Shown: positions 33,120 to 44,660, counted from the stretch's first letter. The stretch: DNA of 64,000 nt from Euborellia annulipes (GCA_023213315.1 JAKCPI010005716.1:43400-107399), one strand, 5' to 3'. Numbers and translations are program-made. The notes: a model not told the origin generated them from the letters alone.

Positions 33120-33465
33120 CTTTTATTTTATTTCTAGCTGTGAGGATGATCCTAATCAGGACCGAACATCAGCTTATAAGGATTGAAACAACGACTAGCT
33201 GCACTCTTTATTTTATTACACCCACAACTATACAATAACCTTAAATCGTATGGAAGGTAGATGCGCAGCCAGGAGAATACAAACTTATTTAAATTCTTTT
33301 GGTCGATGTTTCGGACGCCAATCGCGTCCTTCTTCAGGATCAAATTTTAAGCAATCAAACAACCTTTGGTCCCGAAGGACGTGATTCACGTCCGAAATGT
33401 CGACCAAAAGAATTTAAATAATTTTTATTCTCCTGGCTGCTCATCTACCTTCCTTACGATTAATA
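33120..33465. mobile_element. Foldback pair of Penelope-like tails
   Basis: The outer arms are GGAAGGTAGATGCGCAGCCA and its counterpart GGCTGCTCATCTACCTTCC. Minus motif near 33300-33345: core CTGAAGA, stem II GGACGC/GCGTCC, GAAAC, ATC. The plus partner (33362-33410) keeps stems I (TTTGGTC/GACCAAA) and II but has lost the CTGANGA core. A further degraded motif lies near 33140-33170. Confidence 0.5.
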
Positions 33466-33626
33466 TATAACAGCCATATTACACTTTTGTTAATTGGTAG
33501 TAAAATGTAAAAAATCAAGCACCTCTGAACTAGTATCATATTAAACTCATTTCAAAATTATTTTCATCTTTTGCCGAAAACATTTGTTTTATGATGATAT
33601 ATGAATTGTTGCTGGTTTCACACGAT

Positions 33627-33968
33627 GTTGTAACGGAAGAGATAAAAACAGCATAACATTTCTCAGGAATCGTCTTATATCATATATTTGCAAATATTTA
33701 GGCCGGACTAACGCCTGGCCACTTTCAGGGGACGATCCTCAATAATCAGAAGGGCATATTGTTTAAGTTAATGTGAATGCTTTTTTTGATATTTAATTGA
33801 TCTTTGGCGATTCTACTTCTGGTGTCTCAAATTTTTGCATGAAGAAAGATTATTATTGTAGATCCTGCACTGAAGACGGCCAGGTGTTAAGCCGGCCGAA
33901 ATATTTGCATATATATGGATAAGGAGATTCCTGAGAAATGTATGCTGTTTTATTTTTTCCGTTACATT
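33627..33968. mobile_element. Second foldback with hammerhead-like arms
   Basis: Inverted arms share AACAGCATA/TATGCTGTT, ATATTTGCAAATATTT-like words and the motif CTGAAGA (33884-33890) with GGCC stem and GAAATATTT. The left arm holds a decayed version. Confidence 0.4.
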
Positions 33969-33969
33969 T

Positions 33970-34660
33970 CTTTTATTTTCATTTTAAATAATAATCATTT
34001 TTTGAAAATATGTAGTTAGTGAAATAGCATGAGGCCGCCTCAAATATATGAACAGTTTTATTCATTTCTCAATATTTGCTATTAAGAACATCAAATAGAG
34101 TATTAATATAATTAGAGAGAAGATATTTACCTAACTTGACCTCGTTAGAAGAAAAGTCTTTTTTTAGGAGGACTTAACGTGGAAGTAGTCTATAACTACT
34201 GGTAGGCGTCTCTCTACTAAAGAATTGGCTGAACTCAAAGACAAGTTCCAGCTTGACCAGGAGTGACGTCAGCTTTGACGTCTTAGAGACAAATCGCATG
34301 CCTTGTTGAAAGGTGATTAAAAGTCGAGTCCACAAAGCATAAGAAAATTTTTTAGAGATGACAAAACCTGCAAAAAAATGAATTTTTATTAGTAAAATTT
34401 ATCTTGTTATATAACTAGAGACCGGATTTTTAAGCAAAATGCTTATTGCTCAATTTTATAAGCAACCATTAGATATTTAATTTCTATACGAATTAGGAAA
34501 AACCAAGTGTATTAAGATTGCATTTTTTATGCTTTTTTGCCTTTTTGAGTTTTCATGCTTTTTTTCCCTTTCGTGCTTATTTGAACTTATTTTACGAATA
34601 TTTATTATTATTAAAAAACATATAACCAAGTATTTATTAATTTAAATAAGCGAAAAATGT
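33970..34660. other. Unassigned spacer
   Basis: 34130-34345 is less AT-rich and not obviously repetitive, but no exon with supported splice sites could be drawn. Confidence 0.35.
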
Positions 34661-34661
34661 A

Positions 34662-34740
34662 GGTACCGCCGGGATTTGCACCACGGATCTTGTCGATTTA
34701 CGCTCAACATGCCCTACTGTTGGACCACAGTACGCACTCG
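34662..34740 (-). repeat. tRNA-derived SINE head, type IV
   Basis: Minus strand: GTGGTCCAACAGTAGGGCAT (A-box-like) and GTGGTGCAAATCCCGGCGG (B-box-like). The two flanks carry an inverted 15-mer (TAATTTAAATAAGCG at 34638 and its complement at 34739). Confidence 0.5.
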
Positions 34741-34886
34741 CTTATTTAAATTATGATAGATCGCTGATTTATGTTTTTCATAATTACCTCATGGACCAAC
34801 ACATGATATATATAATTCTTTATTTATTTATTATTATTATTTTTTTTTATTAAAAAACACTTTTTTCTCATTCACACACGCATACA

Positions 34887-35102
34887 CCAGGGACGTATAT
34901 AAGGAGGAGGGGGGGGGAGAGGCCCTGCTCCCCAAAAAAAAAAAAAAAAGTTCCAAAAACCCCGCAGTGCGAAAAAAATATAGCCCTGGGAAAAAATTTT
35001 TTCCGCAGGGTGAAAAAATTTGGTTCCGCAAAAAAAATTTTTCGCAGGGCGGGGCGGAATAAATTTAGTTTCTTTAAAAAAAAAATTTGTATACGCCATT
35101 GG
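34887..35102. mobile_element. Degraded MITE with GACGTATA ends
   Basis: Ends CCAGGGACGTATATAAGG and GTATACGCCATTGG are imperfect inverted repeats. Interior of G, A and C runs. No clear target duplication. Confidence 0.45.
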
Positions 35103-35109
35103 TATGAGT

Positions 35110-36175
35110 AAAAATTGCTTATGAGATGCTTTTTTCAACTTTTATGCTTATTTAACAACTTTTTATTCAAGTTTTTTATGCTTTTTTAAGCACTTTTTTT
35201 CCATTTTTTTATGCTTTTTGTCCGGTCTCTATATATAACAATTGATAAAAATATTGGTTTTAAAGTTTGACGTTATAATTATATAAATACTTATATTAAA
35301 TAGGACAGAAAAATATTTTTTTTTACTATTATATGACACTAAAGAGGTAATATTATTTATATATAAATTCCAAACGTTTCTCCCGATTTAAGTTTCCAGA
35401 ATTAAAAAAAAGTGATTTTGAAATCTGGTGTGCATGTCACAATAGTCACGATTTAAAAAGAGCAAAATTTCATTTCTTGATAAGCTTTGTCTGTGTATAT
35501 ATGTTTTTTTTTCTTTAATCAAAAAATTTTAGCCTCATCACTGCTCAATCCAAATCGAACTTAATTTATAACACACCAAGAAATATTCATGTCTGTGTTA
35601 TTTTATTTAATTATTTTTCACTCATATGCTTAATTAAATAAATTAACATTTTTTTTTTGGTGAATACTTTATGAATATTTTTTTATATACGGTTAAAAAA
35701 AAAACATCAAAGTAGTAATGACACTTTGAGGTATGTCAAAAGAACTCGGGATGAACATCATTCTTAAAAAAAATTTATGAAATTATTTTATGATTCGTTT
35801 AGTGTGTGATTGTGGTACAGGGTGAGTCATAAGGTTGGTCTTGATGGTATTTTAAAAAGGATATAAAATAAAATAAACGAGGAATTTAAAAAAAAATAGC
35901 TGCCATGTATCATTTTTTAGTAATAATAATATTTATATAAATACGAGGATAAAAAAATCACTTCTTTGAAATATAAATTTCAACTATACGTTTCAAATAT
36001 AAAATTCTTTTATGTTTGGAGTATTTATTCTTATTTAAACTTTTGATATTATTGTGTTGAGAACTCTGGGGAAGAGATAAAAATATTTAACAAGCAAATT
36101 TTTTTTTTTCAAAGATACCTGATTTTTGTCAAAGTTTCCATTTCAATATTCTATATTTATGACAACTTTTGTGTC
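35110..36175. other. AT-rich spacer
   Basis: TACAGGGTGAGTCATAAGG at 35816 resembles the transposon-like end inside the lipase intron at 51476. Otherwise no feature. Confidence 0.4.
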
Positions 36176-36179
36176 ATGT

Positions 36180-36575
36180 CATTGAACAAATTCGATGTCG
36201 AGATTTTGATGGATCTTTATGTTTTGAGGTCCCCTGAATCCAAAAAAGAGGTTTTCGCGACATGGTCTGTCTGTGTGTCTGGGTTCAATTTAAAGCATGA
36301 AGGAATTCAGCTAGGAGGTTGAAATTTTATATTTAAGTTAGGCACCCTCCTAGGGCGTGAAAATAAGCCTTTTAATAAAATCGGCCAAAGAGTACTAGTA
36401 CTCTTTGGCCGATTTTATTAAAAGGCTTATTTTCGCGCCTCAATATAAATTAAATATAAAATTTCAATCTCTTAGTTGATTTTTATCACATTGTGAGACC
36501 CACTTTTTTGGACTCAAAAGTGTATTTCTGTCAAAAACTCAACATAGAATTTTTGACATGAATCAATAATTATTC
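36180..36575. repeat. Head-to-head F-repeat palindrome
   Basis: A minus-oriented 3' half of F joins a plus-oriented 3' half exactly at the AGTACTAGTACT core. The innermost 76 bp (36359-36434) form a perfect palindrome centred at 36396.5. Confidence 0.75.
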
Positions 36576-36579
36576 TAAT

Positions 36580-37345
36580 GTATTAAAATCCATTTTTGGA
36601 TTACTTTATATTAATTTATTTATAATCAAAAATAAGTAGGCTATCTTAAACATGGCTTCCTTATTATTATTTATCAGAATTTTATCTTGAAGGCGAAATT
36701 AGTAGGCGGCATCGTTTATTTTCGGTGTAATATATTGTAGATTAACACTTGATGGTATCAATGGTGATAATTATGCAGGAACTAAATGATCCGCGCTGAT
36801 ACCACTTCCTGTTCCAAATCATTAAATTAATACAATTAGTCGTAACTAAAATAATATATGTTTAATAAAATTTTACATATCTTTTTTTTTATGTTTATAA
36901 TTCATAATAAATATAGTTAAACAAATGTTAATCTTTTATTAAAATTATTGTAATATTTTCAATTATATTCATAGCTATTTTGAAAACCGCTCATCTAGAT
37001 CAAAATTCAGCCATGTTTATTATTAAAAACTTATTTCGATTAGAAGTTAGTAATAAACTCAATTTATATAACTTTATTAGTAATTTGATTATAAATGCTT
37101 TGTAGCTCAAGAGACAAATATACTCAAGTTTGAAATTTAAAAATTGCTTTGCTATGTAATAATTAGCAAAAAAGAATTTTGTAGAAGTTTATCAAAATAA
37201 ATTTTTTTGAAAAAGAACGTTAGAGAAATCACAGTACATATATGAAATCGAGTAGGCCTATCTAAATTAAATAATATTTCAAAGAGATTAATTAATTTAA
37301 AGTTTGGAGGGAAAGTGGTGTAGGTTTTAAGTGAAACATATTTAT
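36580..37345. other. AT-rich spacer
   Basis: No feature recognised. Confidence 0.45.
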
Positions 37346-37423
37346 AAGTAAAATTATTTAGTATATGTGAGGTTTCATTAAGTTATAAATGAAAAAGAAA
37401 AGTTTTTTTTGTGAAACCTCACA

Positions 37424-38412
37424 CAGTGGCGTAACCAGGGGGGCGAGGGGGGCCGGCCCCCCGCCCCAGGCGCATGAGCCCTTGGCGCCCCCCGAAACCG
37501 GCATAGGCGCCCTTCGGCCTCTAAAATATAGCCCAGCGAATGTGATTTTATCATATTCTTTTAATCGATTGTCTTAAAAAATTGATTGTTTTCTTTTAAA
37601 ATTATATTAAAACTTGAATTCTACTATTTTAAATGAATTTAATTCCAAAAATAATAAATAACGTATATAGAGGCTTTATAATTAAAATTTTTTTATTTTG
37701 CAATATATAAGCCTTAATTTGATGTTTTATGGCTGTGGAGAATTACTCAGGATTCGTATAAGCCTTAATATTTAATTTTTTGAAATTCAAAATTTTTTTA
37801 GGCATGAAGGAATTGAGCTATGAGACTGAAATGTTATATTTAAGTTAAACACCCCCGCGACCGTGAAAATAAGCTTTTAATCAAAATCGGCCAAAAAGTA
37901 CTAGTATTTTACTGATGTAGTTTTTCAGTTTTTTCGATCTTCTCAAAATGAAAGGGCTTTTACCATTCTTCAGGCCCGCCCTAGCCCGCCCGGAATTTTT
38001 TCAAACCCGCCCATTCCCGCCCGAGATTTAGTGAATGAATGAACGAATGTCTAGCAATTTTTAAATAAAATTTCATTTGCATGCCCGTCGAAATAAAATA
38101 CTCAATTTTAAAAGTTTTTATTCTTTGATATTTTCCCGAAAACTGAATAGTTTTTGAAATAATCACAGAAGAAAACGACATTTTTCGTAAAAGCAAAGAA
38201 AAATCAAAACAAAATCATACAGGTGTCATTAAAAAACATGTAAATATAAACAAATTCGCTGAGAAAATTACAGGATGCAAGAAATTTGCCCGCCGAAGGG
38301 GGCAATTGCTCGCCGAAGGCGAGCAAGAGGGTCCAGGGGGCGGAGCCCCCTGGAAAATCGGCGCCCTAGTTCAGCTTCGCCCCCCCGCCCTCAAAGGCTG
38401 GTTACGCCGCTG
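37424..38412. mobile_element. hAT-like element (CAGTGGCGTAACC ends)
   Basis: 989 bp with ends CAGTGGCGTAACCAGG and TGGTTACGCCGCTG, flanked by a perfect 8-bp duplication acctcaca (37416-37423, 38413-38420). GC-rich subterminal hairpins (GGGGGCCGGCCCCC; GGGGGCGGAGCCCCC). The interior includes an F fragment (37800-37950) and B-type sequence (38050-38220). Its target is the arm of a small hairpin repeat (GTAAAATTATTTAGTATATG at 37353 and complement at 38419). Confidence 0.82.
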
Positions 38413-38514
38413 ACCTCACATATACTAAATAATTTTACTTAATTAATTTAATATGTATGTATTATATTCTTTTTTTATAGAATATTGGATGGAGTTAGAT
38501 TATTTGAAATTCAA

Positions 38515-38840
38515 AAATCTGGTGTAACTGGTCGCACAGTAAACAACTAACTCTTACCTTCGGTAACTGAAAGTTGTGTTCTATGTTATTTACGGCAGAT
38601 TTTTGTCTCGACATATATTTAGTTCCAGAAAATACGGTACATTTGAATTCAAGGTGTAAAATTTATAAACATGGGAAAATAGTTTTGTTACCATTGCAAC
38701 CATTTTTCGTATCTTTTTCCTATTATAGTGAGTATCAAAAGATTTCAAGGACGAAATGAGAATATACATTTTAAAGAGCATAAAAAAAAAATAATTGATT
38801 TATGAATTTTAATCAAAATCGTTGGAGATAATTTTGAGGT
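38515..38840 (+). repeat. F repeat, 5' half
   Basis: 5' hairpin AATCTGGTGTAACTGGTCGC, shortened, through ACCATTGCAACCATTTTTCG to AATCGTTGGAGATAATTTTG, then cut. Confidence 0.65.
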
Positions 38841-38854
38841 ATCTACCTAATTTT

Positions 38855-39585
38855 CAATTCAAGAAATTGTATTTGAAAAATACAGCTTTGGTACTTATAT
38901 TATTTTATAATAAAACAATAAAGGCCTACGTATAATAATATAGATTAAATAAAATTCTAATATTTATTATTAAAGATTATATTCTAAAAGGCAAATGAAC
39001 TTAATAATTAAGTAAATGATTTTCATTCATAGGCATACCATCGTTTATTAAGGAGAATCCAAGTTCAATTTCCGTTCCTTTTTCTAGCTTAGTATGTTAA
39101 ACTATCTCAGGAATAAAAAAGAATAATTATTTTTTAGTTTGGACCAATTATTTTGAGTAAAAAAAGTCCTCGGGCCTTGGTGTAGGGGTTAGCCTTGGTG
39201 TAGGGGAGAGCACACTAGCTGGCCTTCTATACCAAGGGTCGCGGGTTCGCATCCCGTCTCATGCGACAATTTATTTCTATTTAATTGGCTACAATCAATT
39301 GAAATAAGTCTAAATGGCCTCCGTTGCCTAAAAAGGCCTTAAATAAATAACTTCCCTTACATACTTACCTAGAAGAGGGAGGGAAAATTTTGTATTGAAC
39401 CACGTTAATAAATTTGTGCGTAAATGAAAATCATTTACGTAATTATTATTATCATTTACCTTTTATTAAGTAATCTTTAATAATAAATATTGGAATTTTT
39501 GTTAATCTATATTAGTTATATGCTTTTTTTTTTATTGTAAAATCGGGAATCGAAGTTGCATTTTTCAAATACCATTTCTTGAGTT
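38855..39585. repeat. Long inverted repeat with SINE in its loop
   Basis: Arms of about 180 bp (38860-39040 and 39415-39585) share TCAAGAAATTGTATTTGAAA, TAATATTTATTATTAAAGAT and AAATGATTTTCATT as inverse pairs. Confidence 0.6.
39168..39350 (+). repeat. tRNA-derived SINE, chimeric head and tail
   Basis: The head (CCTTGGTGTAGGGG, B box GTCGCGGGTTCGCATCCC) is type I, with a 15-bp internal duplication of the start. The tail (TTGGCTAC, TCTAAATGGCCTCCGTTGCC, AAGGCCTTAAAT) is the one found on type II copies. Confidence 0.7.
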
Positions 39586-39589
39586 TATT

Positions 39590-40260
39590 TATAATCAAAA
39601 ATGACGACGACACTCAATTTGAAATTCCATTATAAAAAACACTGATATTAAAATTTCAAAAATGATAAGATTATATAAAAAAAAAATTGCTGAAGTGTAA
39701 AAAAAAAAAAAAAGTAAAAAAACGTTCCTTGTGAATAAAATCAATATCAAGATGTGGTTAAAGAAAAATAGCTCAAAAGCATGAATCAGTTAGCGTGGGT
39801 GAGTGAGGCAACGCATCTCCCCTACCCCAGTAAAGGGCGCTCTTCAATTTCTCAATCAACGAAAAAAAAAACTATTTGAGAACATTTTAATGTGTAACGA
39901 TCATATTTCAGAAACTGTTTTCGATCGTGGACTCCGATTTCGCTTAATGGCTTCGCTATCAATGATAACGAATTATTTCTATTATCAGGTTTACTAATGT
40001 AATCAGTAGCTCCCAAAGGAGGTACCAAAGGGCATTTGAAGAAATTTATGGGACGTTTGGGTTGTCACACTACGGTTTAATGGGAGACTCATTAATTTTA
40101 TATAAAGAAATATATATATATATATATATATATACACACGCATTTATATTCTCACTCTCAAAAGTATTTGAATAAAATTATAAATTGTTTTTTTCGTTAC
40201 TTTCGTCTGTCGTTAAATGGATAATTTATTTAATTATAAATTCAAATAGGATAGTATGCA
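39590..40260. other. AT-rich spacer with AT microsatellite
   Basis: (AT)n at 40110-40132. No gene is supported. Confidence 0.5.
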
Positions 40261-40261
40261 A

Positions 40262-40874
40262 AAAAATCTGGTGTGACTGGCTCACAGCACACAACTTTCT
40301 CTTACCTTCGGTAATCGAAAGTTGTGTTCTGTGCTTGTCACACCAGATTTTTTGTGTCGACATGTATTTAGTTTCTGACAGTACAATTTATATGTGAAAA
40401 TATTTATAGTTTGTTACCATGGTAACCATTTCTCCTATCTTTTCTATGGAGTACAAGAGTAAAGTGGTCTTCAGAAGATTTCAATGACAAAATTAGAATA
40501 TACATTTTAAAGAGAATCTAAAAAATAATTGATTTTTGAATTTAAAAAAAAAATCGTTGCCGCGAATTTTGAGAAAATTGAAAAAAACTGAAAAAGTGCA
40601 CCAGTAAAGTACTAGTACTTTTTGGTCGATTTTGTTCAAAAGCTTTGTGTCACGTCCCATGGGGGTGCCTAACTTAAATATAAAATTTCAACCTCCTAGG
40701 TCTTTTCGTTCTTGAGATATTTTGTTCACAGAACCATGTTGCGAAAACCACTTTTTTGGATTCAGGGGACCTCAAAACGTGTATATCCGTCAAAATCTTG
40801 ACATCAAATTTTTGACATGAATCCAATACTTTCTCTCTATATATATATTAACATATATAGAGGTAAGAGAAAGT
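40262..40874 (+). repeat. F repeat, full-length copy
   Basis: Intact 5' hairpin (40266-40350), AGTACTAGTACT near 40610, and 3' end TAGAGGTAAGAGAAAGT. The CAGACAGACC block is shortened. Confidence 0.8.
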
Positions 40875-40944
40875 AAAAAAAGAAAAAATGGTGTTGCCCA
40901 TCGCAAGTGTTCAAGTTCGGAACAAAGGTGCTAGGGGTCAATAT

Positions 40945-41048
40945 ATCCCAACACAAAAAAATCTCGTGTTACAAGCACTGAACACAACTTTCAATTACAA
41001 GTTAAGAGAAAGTTGTATAATGTGCGATCAGTCACACCAGATTCTTTT
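40945..41048 (-). repeat. F repeat, solitary 5' hairpin
   Basis: AAAAATCTCGTGTTACAAGC ... GCGATCAGTCACACCAGATT, the hairpin end without the body. Confidence 0.6.
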
Positions 41049-41427
41049 TTAATGGATGTGGCAACCAGCTTAACCTTTTCTCTTCCATTGATCTACACTT
41101 ATATTCTGAAAAATTATTATGAAAGTCTTTTCTTTTCAAATAATAAATACATTCTTATAAATAATAATTCGCTAGCCATATTTCCCTAATGGATTGTTCT
41201 TAAGGGAGTTGCCGAATCCATTTCTGCTGATTATAAGTCAACTCGTTAATGGGCCATTAATATTGACATTTATTATTTACATATACCGCGCTTCTAAATT
41301 TAGTAAATAAATACAGATATTCTTTTTAAATAGGTTAAATTAATACGGATAAAAAAAGTTAAAAATAATAATAATCTTCTCCTTCTGTCCTCGCTCTTAT
41401 TATTCCCGCGGTGCGGGTCGGCAGATA

Positions 41428-41690
41428 ATTTTCACGGCGCCTCAAGAGAACAGCCATGGCGCCTTGGGGCAACAAATGAATTTGTTTATATTTATATATA
41501 TATTTTTTTTCAAATTTAACGAAAAATGTCTTTTTCTTTGTTGATTATTTCAAAAACTATTCAGTTTTATCATTTTCTAGCCAAAAGGCAATTTTTAGGA
41601 GGTTCTGAGTTTTTCCCATTCTGTGCGCCGCGGCACCCCGGGGCGCCGTGGCTGTTCTCTTAAGGCGCCGTGAAAATTTTCCAATACAAA
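41428..41690. mobile_element. Inverted-repeat element with GC-rich ends
   Basis: ATTTTCACGGCGCCTCAAGA and GAACAGCCATGGCGCC at the left are mirrored at 41636-41685. The loop has a B-repeat box (41525-41575). Confidence 0.6.
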
Positions 41691-41694
41691 ATAT

Positions 41695-42365
41695 TATATT
41701 AATAATATTATTGCTTTATAAAATGTCACTCGGGCTAACGTAAATTTGACCAGCATTTTACGTTCATGTAAGTTGTGCTTACACGAAATACATGTTTAAT
41801 TTATTTTTAAATTAACAAAACCACATCACCTACATTTTATATTATTGTAAAAAAATAGTATTGGCCTTTAATTTTTCGCTATTAGTCGAATAAAAATTAA
41901 AGTCCGAGTTTTAAATATTTATAAAAAAAAAAAAATTGCAATCATAAGAGATATAGATATATCAATTCGAAATGAAGAACTATTAGTCACTGAGATTTGA
42001 CAAAAAAAAAAAAAAAACGGAAAAATTCTGATATATAAAGGGCGTCGGACACCGAAAAAGTTTGGAAAACCCTGGTTTATAGATTATTGAGAGTTATATC
42101 ATATTATTAATAATTTAAAAACAAGAATTATTTTCAACCAAGAAATTGGAAGAAGGAAGTGAAAATCCAAATAAAAATTAATAATTTCGTATTCTGAAAA
42201 ATAAAATTTTAAAATCTATTATATTATCATTTGCACATAAAATAAATGTGAAAGTTAAAGATGAAATAAAATTATTATTTAAAAAAAAATATTTCAATTT
42301 TTAAAATATAGGGTAAGAGAAAGTAAAAAATATTAGATAATGACTTCCCCAATACTTTCTCGTAT
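41695..42365. other. AT-rich spacer with B-type sequence
   Basis: 42160-42310 contains ATTATATTATCATTTGCACA and AAATGTGAAAGTTAAAGATG, shared with 17325-17380, then GGGTAAGAGAAAGT. No gene. Confidence 0.4.
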
Positions 42366-42368
42366 ATA

Positions 42369-43573
42369 GACCAGGCGCTGGAGGTAGTTGAGTATGCAAA
42401 ATGTGGGAACCGAATTCTGTCAATGGATTTGGGCTAAGAATAGCTCCCAGAATAAGGATCCGGATCTTGCCGGGCCAATTTTTGGTCCAATTTTTTTTTA
42501 CCCCCACTTCTCTTATTTGTATGCGTGCTATGATAACGCGAAGACCTGCAACTATGTTCAAATTTTTATACTTAAGACCTCAAACAATGAACAAACTATC
42601 TTGTCAGCAACTTCGGTGATCCTCTATAGCCCCCTGAAAAGAACTATCTTGCTGCCAGCTGCGGTGGTCCCCTCTAGCCACTTTACCTCCTTTCTCTCCC
42701 TTTATTATAAATTTAAATGTACAGTGAAGGACAATATTAAGTCCCACTCATGCGTTTTCTTCTTGTGATTATTTCATTGTTTTTAAAAAAATATTATATA
42801 TTTTTTAATGGAAACTTTCATGGTTCAAACCTAGAAAATTTCCTATAAAGATTTTAATTTTCTTTTAAAGAACAATGAAATAAACAGATGTAGAAAACGC
42901 ATGGGTGGGACTTAATATTGTCCCTCACGGGGACCTGCAACTATGTCATAATCCACTATCTGGTGCTCCAATCAATGAAAAATACTATCTTGCCGCCAGC
43001 TCCGGTGGTCCCCTTCACCTCTTTTCTCTCTCATTGTTATAAATTTAAATGTAAGGCCTAAAAACCATGCAGAATTGTGGGACCGGCAATTATGTTCATA
43101 ACCTACTACCTGGTGTTCCAATCAATGAAAAATACTATCTTGCCGCCAGCTGCGGTGGTCCCCTATAGCCCCTTCACCTCCTTTCTCTCCCTTTATTATA
43201 AATTTAAATGTACTGCCTCAAAACCACGCCAAATTGTGGGGACCGGCAACTATGTCATAATCCACTACCTGGTACCCCATTCAATGAAAAATACTATCTT
43301 GCCGCCAGCTGCGGTGGTCCCCTCCTGGTGAAGGGAAGGAGGCGAAGGAGGTGAAGGAGGAAAAGGGCTAGGGAGACCACCGCAGCTGGCGGCAAGATAG
43401 TATTTTTCATTGATTACAAATAAGACGAGTGGGAGTAAAAAAAAATTGGACCAAAAATTGGGCCGGCAAGATCCGGATCCTTATTCTTGGAGCTACCGGT
43501 ATTCTCACCCCAAATCCATTGACAGAATTCGGTCCTCACATTTTGCATACTCAACTACCTCCAGCGCCTGGTC
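42369..43573. mobile_element. TIR element with internal tandem repeats
   Basis: About 160-bp inverted ends starting GACCAGGCGCTGGAGGTAGT, flanked by TA on both sides. The interior has about four diverged units containing ACTATCTTGCCGCCAGCTGC, GGTGGTCCCCT and CCTTTATTATAAATTTAAAT (near 42645, 42985, 43130, 43300). A separate palindromic MITE is nested inside. The 126-codon frame here is repeat-derived. Confidence 0.75.
42722..42930. mobile_element. Nested palindromic MITE
   Basis: Ends CAGTGAAGGACAATATTAAG and CTTAATATTGTCCCTCACGG, with about 70-bp arms including CGCATG, ATTTCATTG and their inverses. Mariner-like by its ends, inferred. Confidence 0.6.
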
Positions 43574-43699
43574 TAATACTCTAAAAAACCATTTTCGAAC
43601 AACATTTGTTTATATTTACATTTTTTTTTTTTTTTTTTTTTTTTTTTTGTTACTAGGATTTTGCTTTCATTTTACATTTTTTTTTTTGTTGATACTTGT

Positions 43700-44105
43700 A
43701 CGGTTTTGCTGCGAACAATTGTAAGATTTTGTTTTGATTTTTTTTTTTTCAAAATTGTCTTATTTTGCTGATTATTTCAAAACTATTGAGTTTTAGAAAA
43801 AAATGTCAAAGAATAAAAACTTTTTAAAATAGAGTAAATTATCATAATATGACAAAAAAAAAAAAAAAATTAAAAATTTCCAAATTTTGAGAAATTTTTG
43901 AGAAAAAACTCATTAGATAAAGTACTACTTCCAGGTGATGTATTTACTCCAAAAGTTGATAGAGATCTACAATTTTAGTATAAGAAGTATACACCAAATT
44001 TCATCAGGGAGGTCTAAAACGTGAAGAATCATCAAAATCTCGAAGGCGAATTTTTTGACGATTACAATACTTTCTCTTTATATATTATATACGAGAAAGT
44101 AAAAA
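43700..44105 (+). repeat. B repeat
   Basis: Contains GATTATTTCAAAACTATTGA, TACTACTTCCAGGTGATGTA and CTCCAAAAGTTGATAGAGAT, and ends CTTTCTCTTTATATATTATATACGAGAAAGT, a terminal hairpin in the style of F. It is preceded by a T-run (43621-43648). Confidence 0.6.
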
Positions 44106-44109
44106 AAAA

Positions 44110-44655
44110 GGTAAATTTCTTTTAACCGTCATGCCAACAGGTTATGAATTTTTTCTAATCAGAAGATAATGACAATAAAATTTACTTTATGACTTTCGTT
44201 ACTAAATAAATTGAAATTTATCCAAATTTAAAAAAAAAAAGTGAAAAAATCCAAGTTAAATTTTATTTTAATCGTTTTGCGTTTTTATTTATTTATCAAG
44301 TGATAAATAAATTTTCTTATCCATTATAGAAAACTCTCTAAACAACTTGTACAGTTATTATATCAGAGATAAGAAGGCTAAATTAGCTTTCAAACAAATA
44401 CCTAAAATTATTCATTTAATGTAAAAAATAATTAACTTATCAATTGATAAATAATTATTTAGGAGGGGAGTTGTTTATACAAATTCTCTTTTAATGTTTT
44501 TAAATTAGGCTATTTATATCTATTGATATATGAAGAAGTTGAGTTTTTTGTTTGGATTTATAGAGAATGGGAAAATCATGGGCGTGGCTTTCCCTTTCTC
44601 CTACTCAAGGGAAGTTAGCATGATATAAAAAATTAAAATAAAAAAATAAATCAAT
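44110..44655. other. AT-rich spacer
   Basis: No feature recognised. Confidence 0.45.
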
Positions 44656-44660
44656 TTTTT

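Noticed and set aside
34220..34275. Short frame STKELAELKDKFQLDQE ending in a stop
   Set aside because: Looks coiled-coil-like but only about 19 codons, with an in-frame stop just upstream and no supported acceptor.
42388..42768. 126-residue plus-strand frame
   Set aside because: It lies wholly within the end and first unit of a transposable element and is not conserved in the other units.
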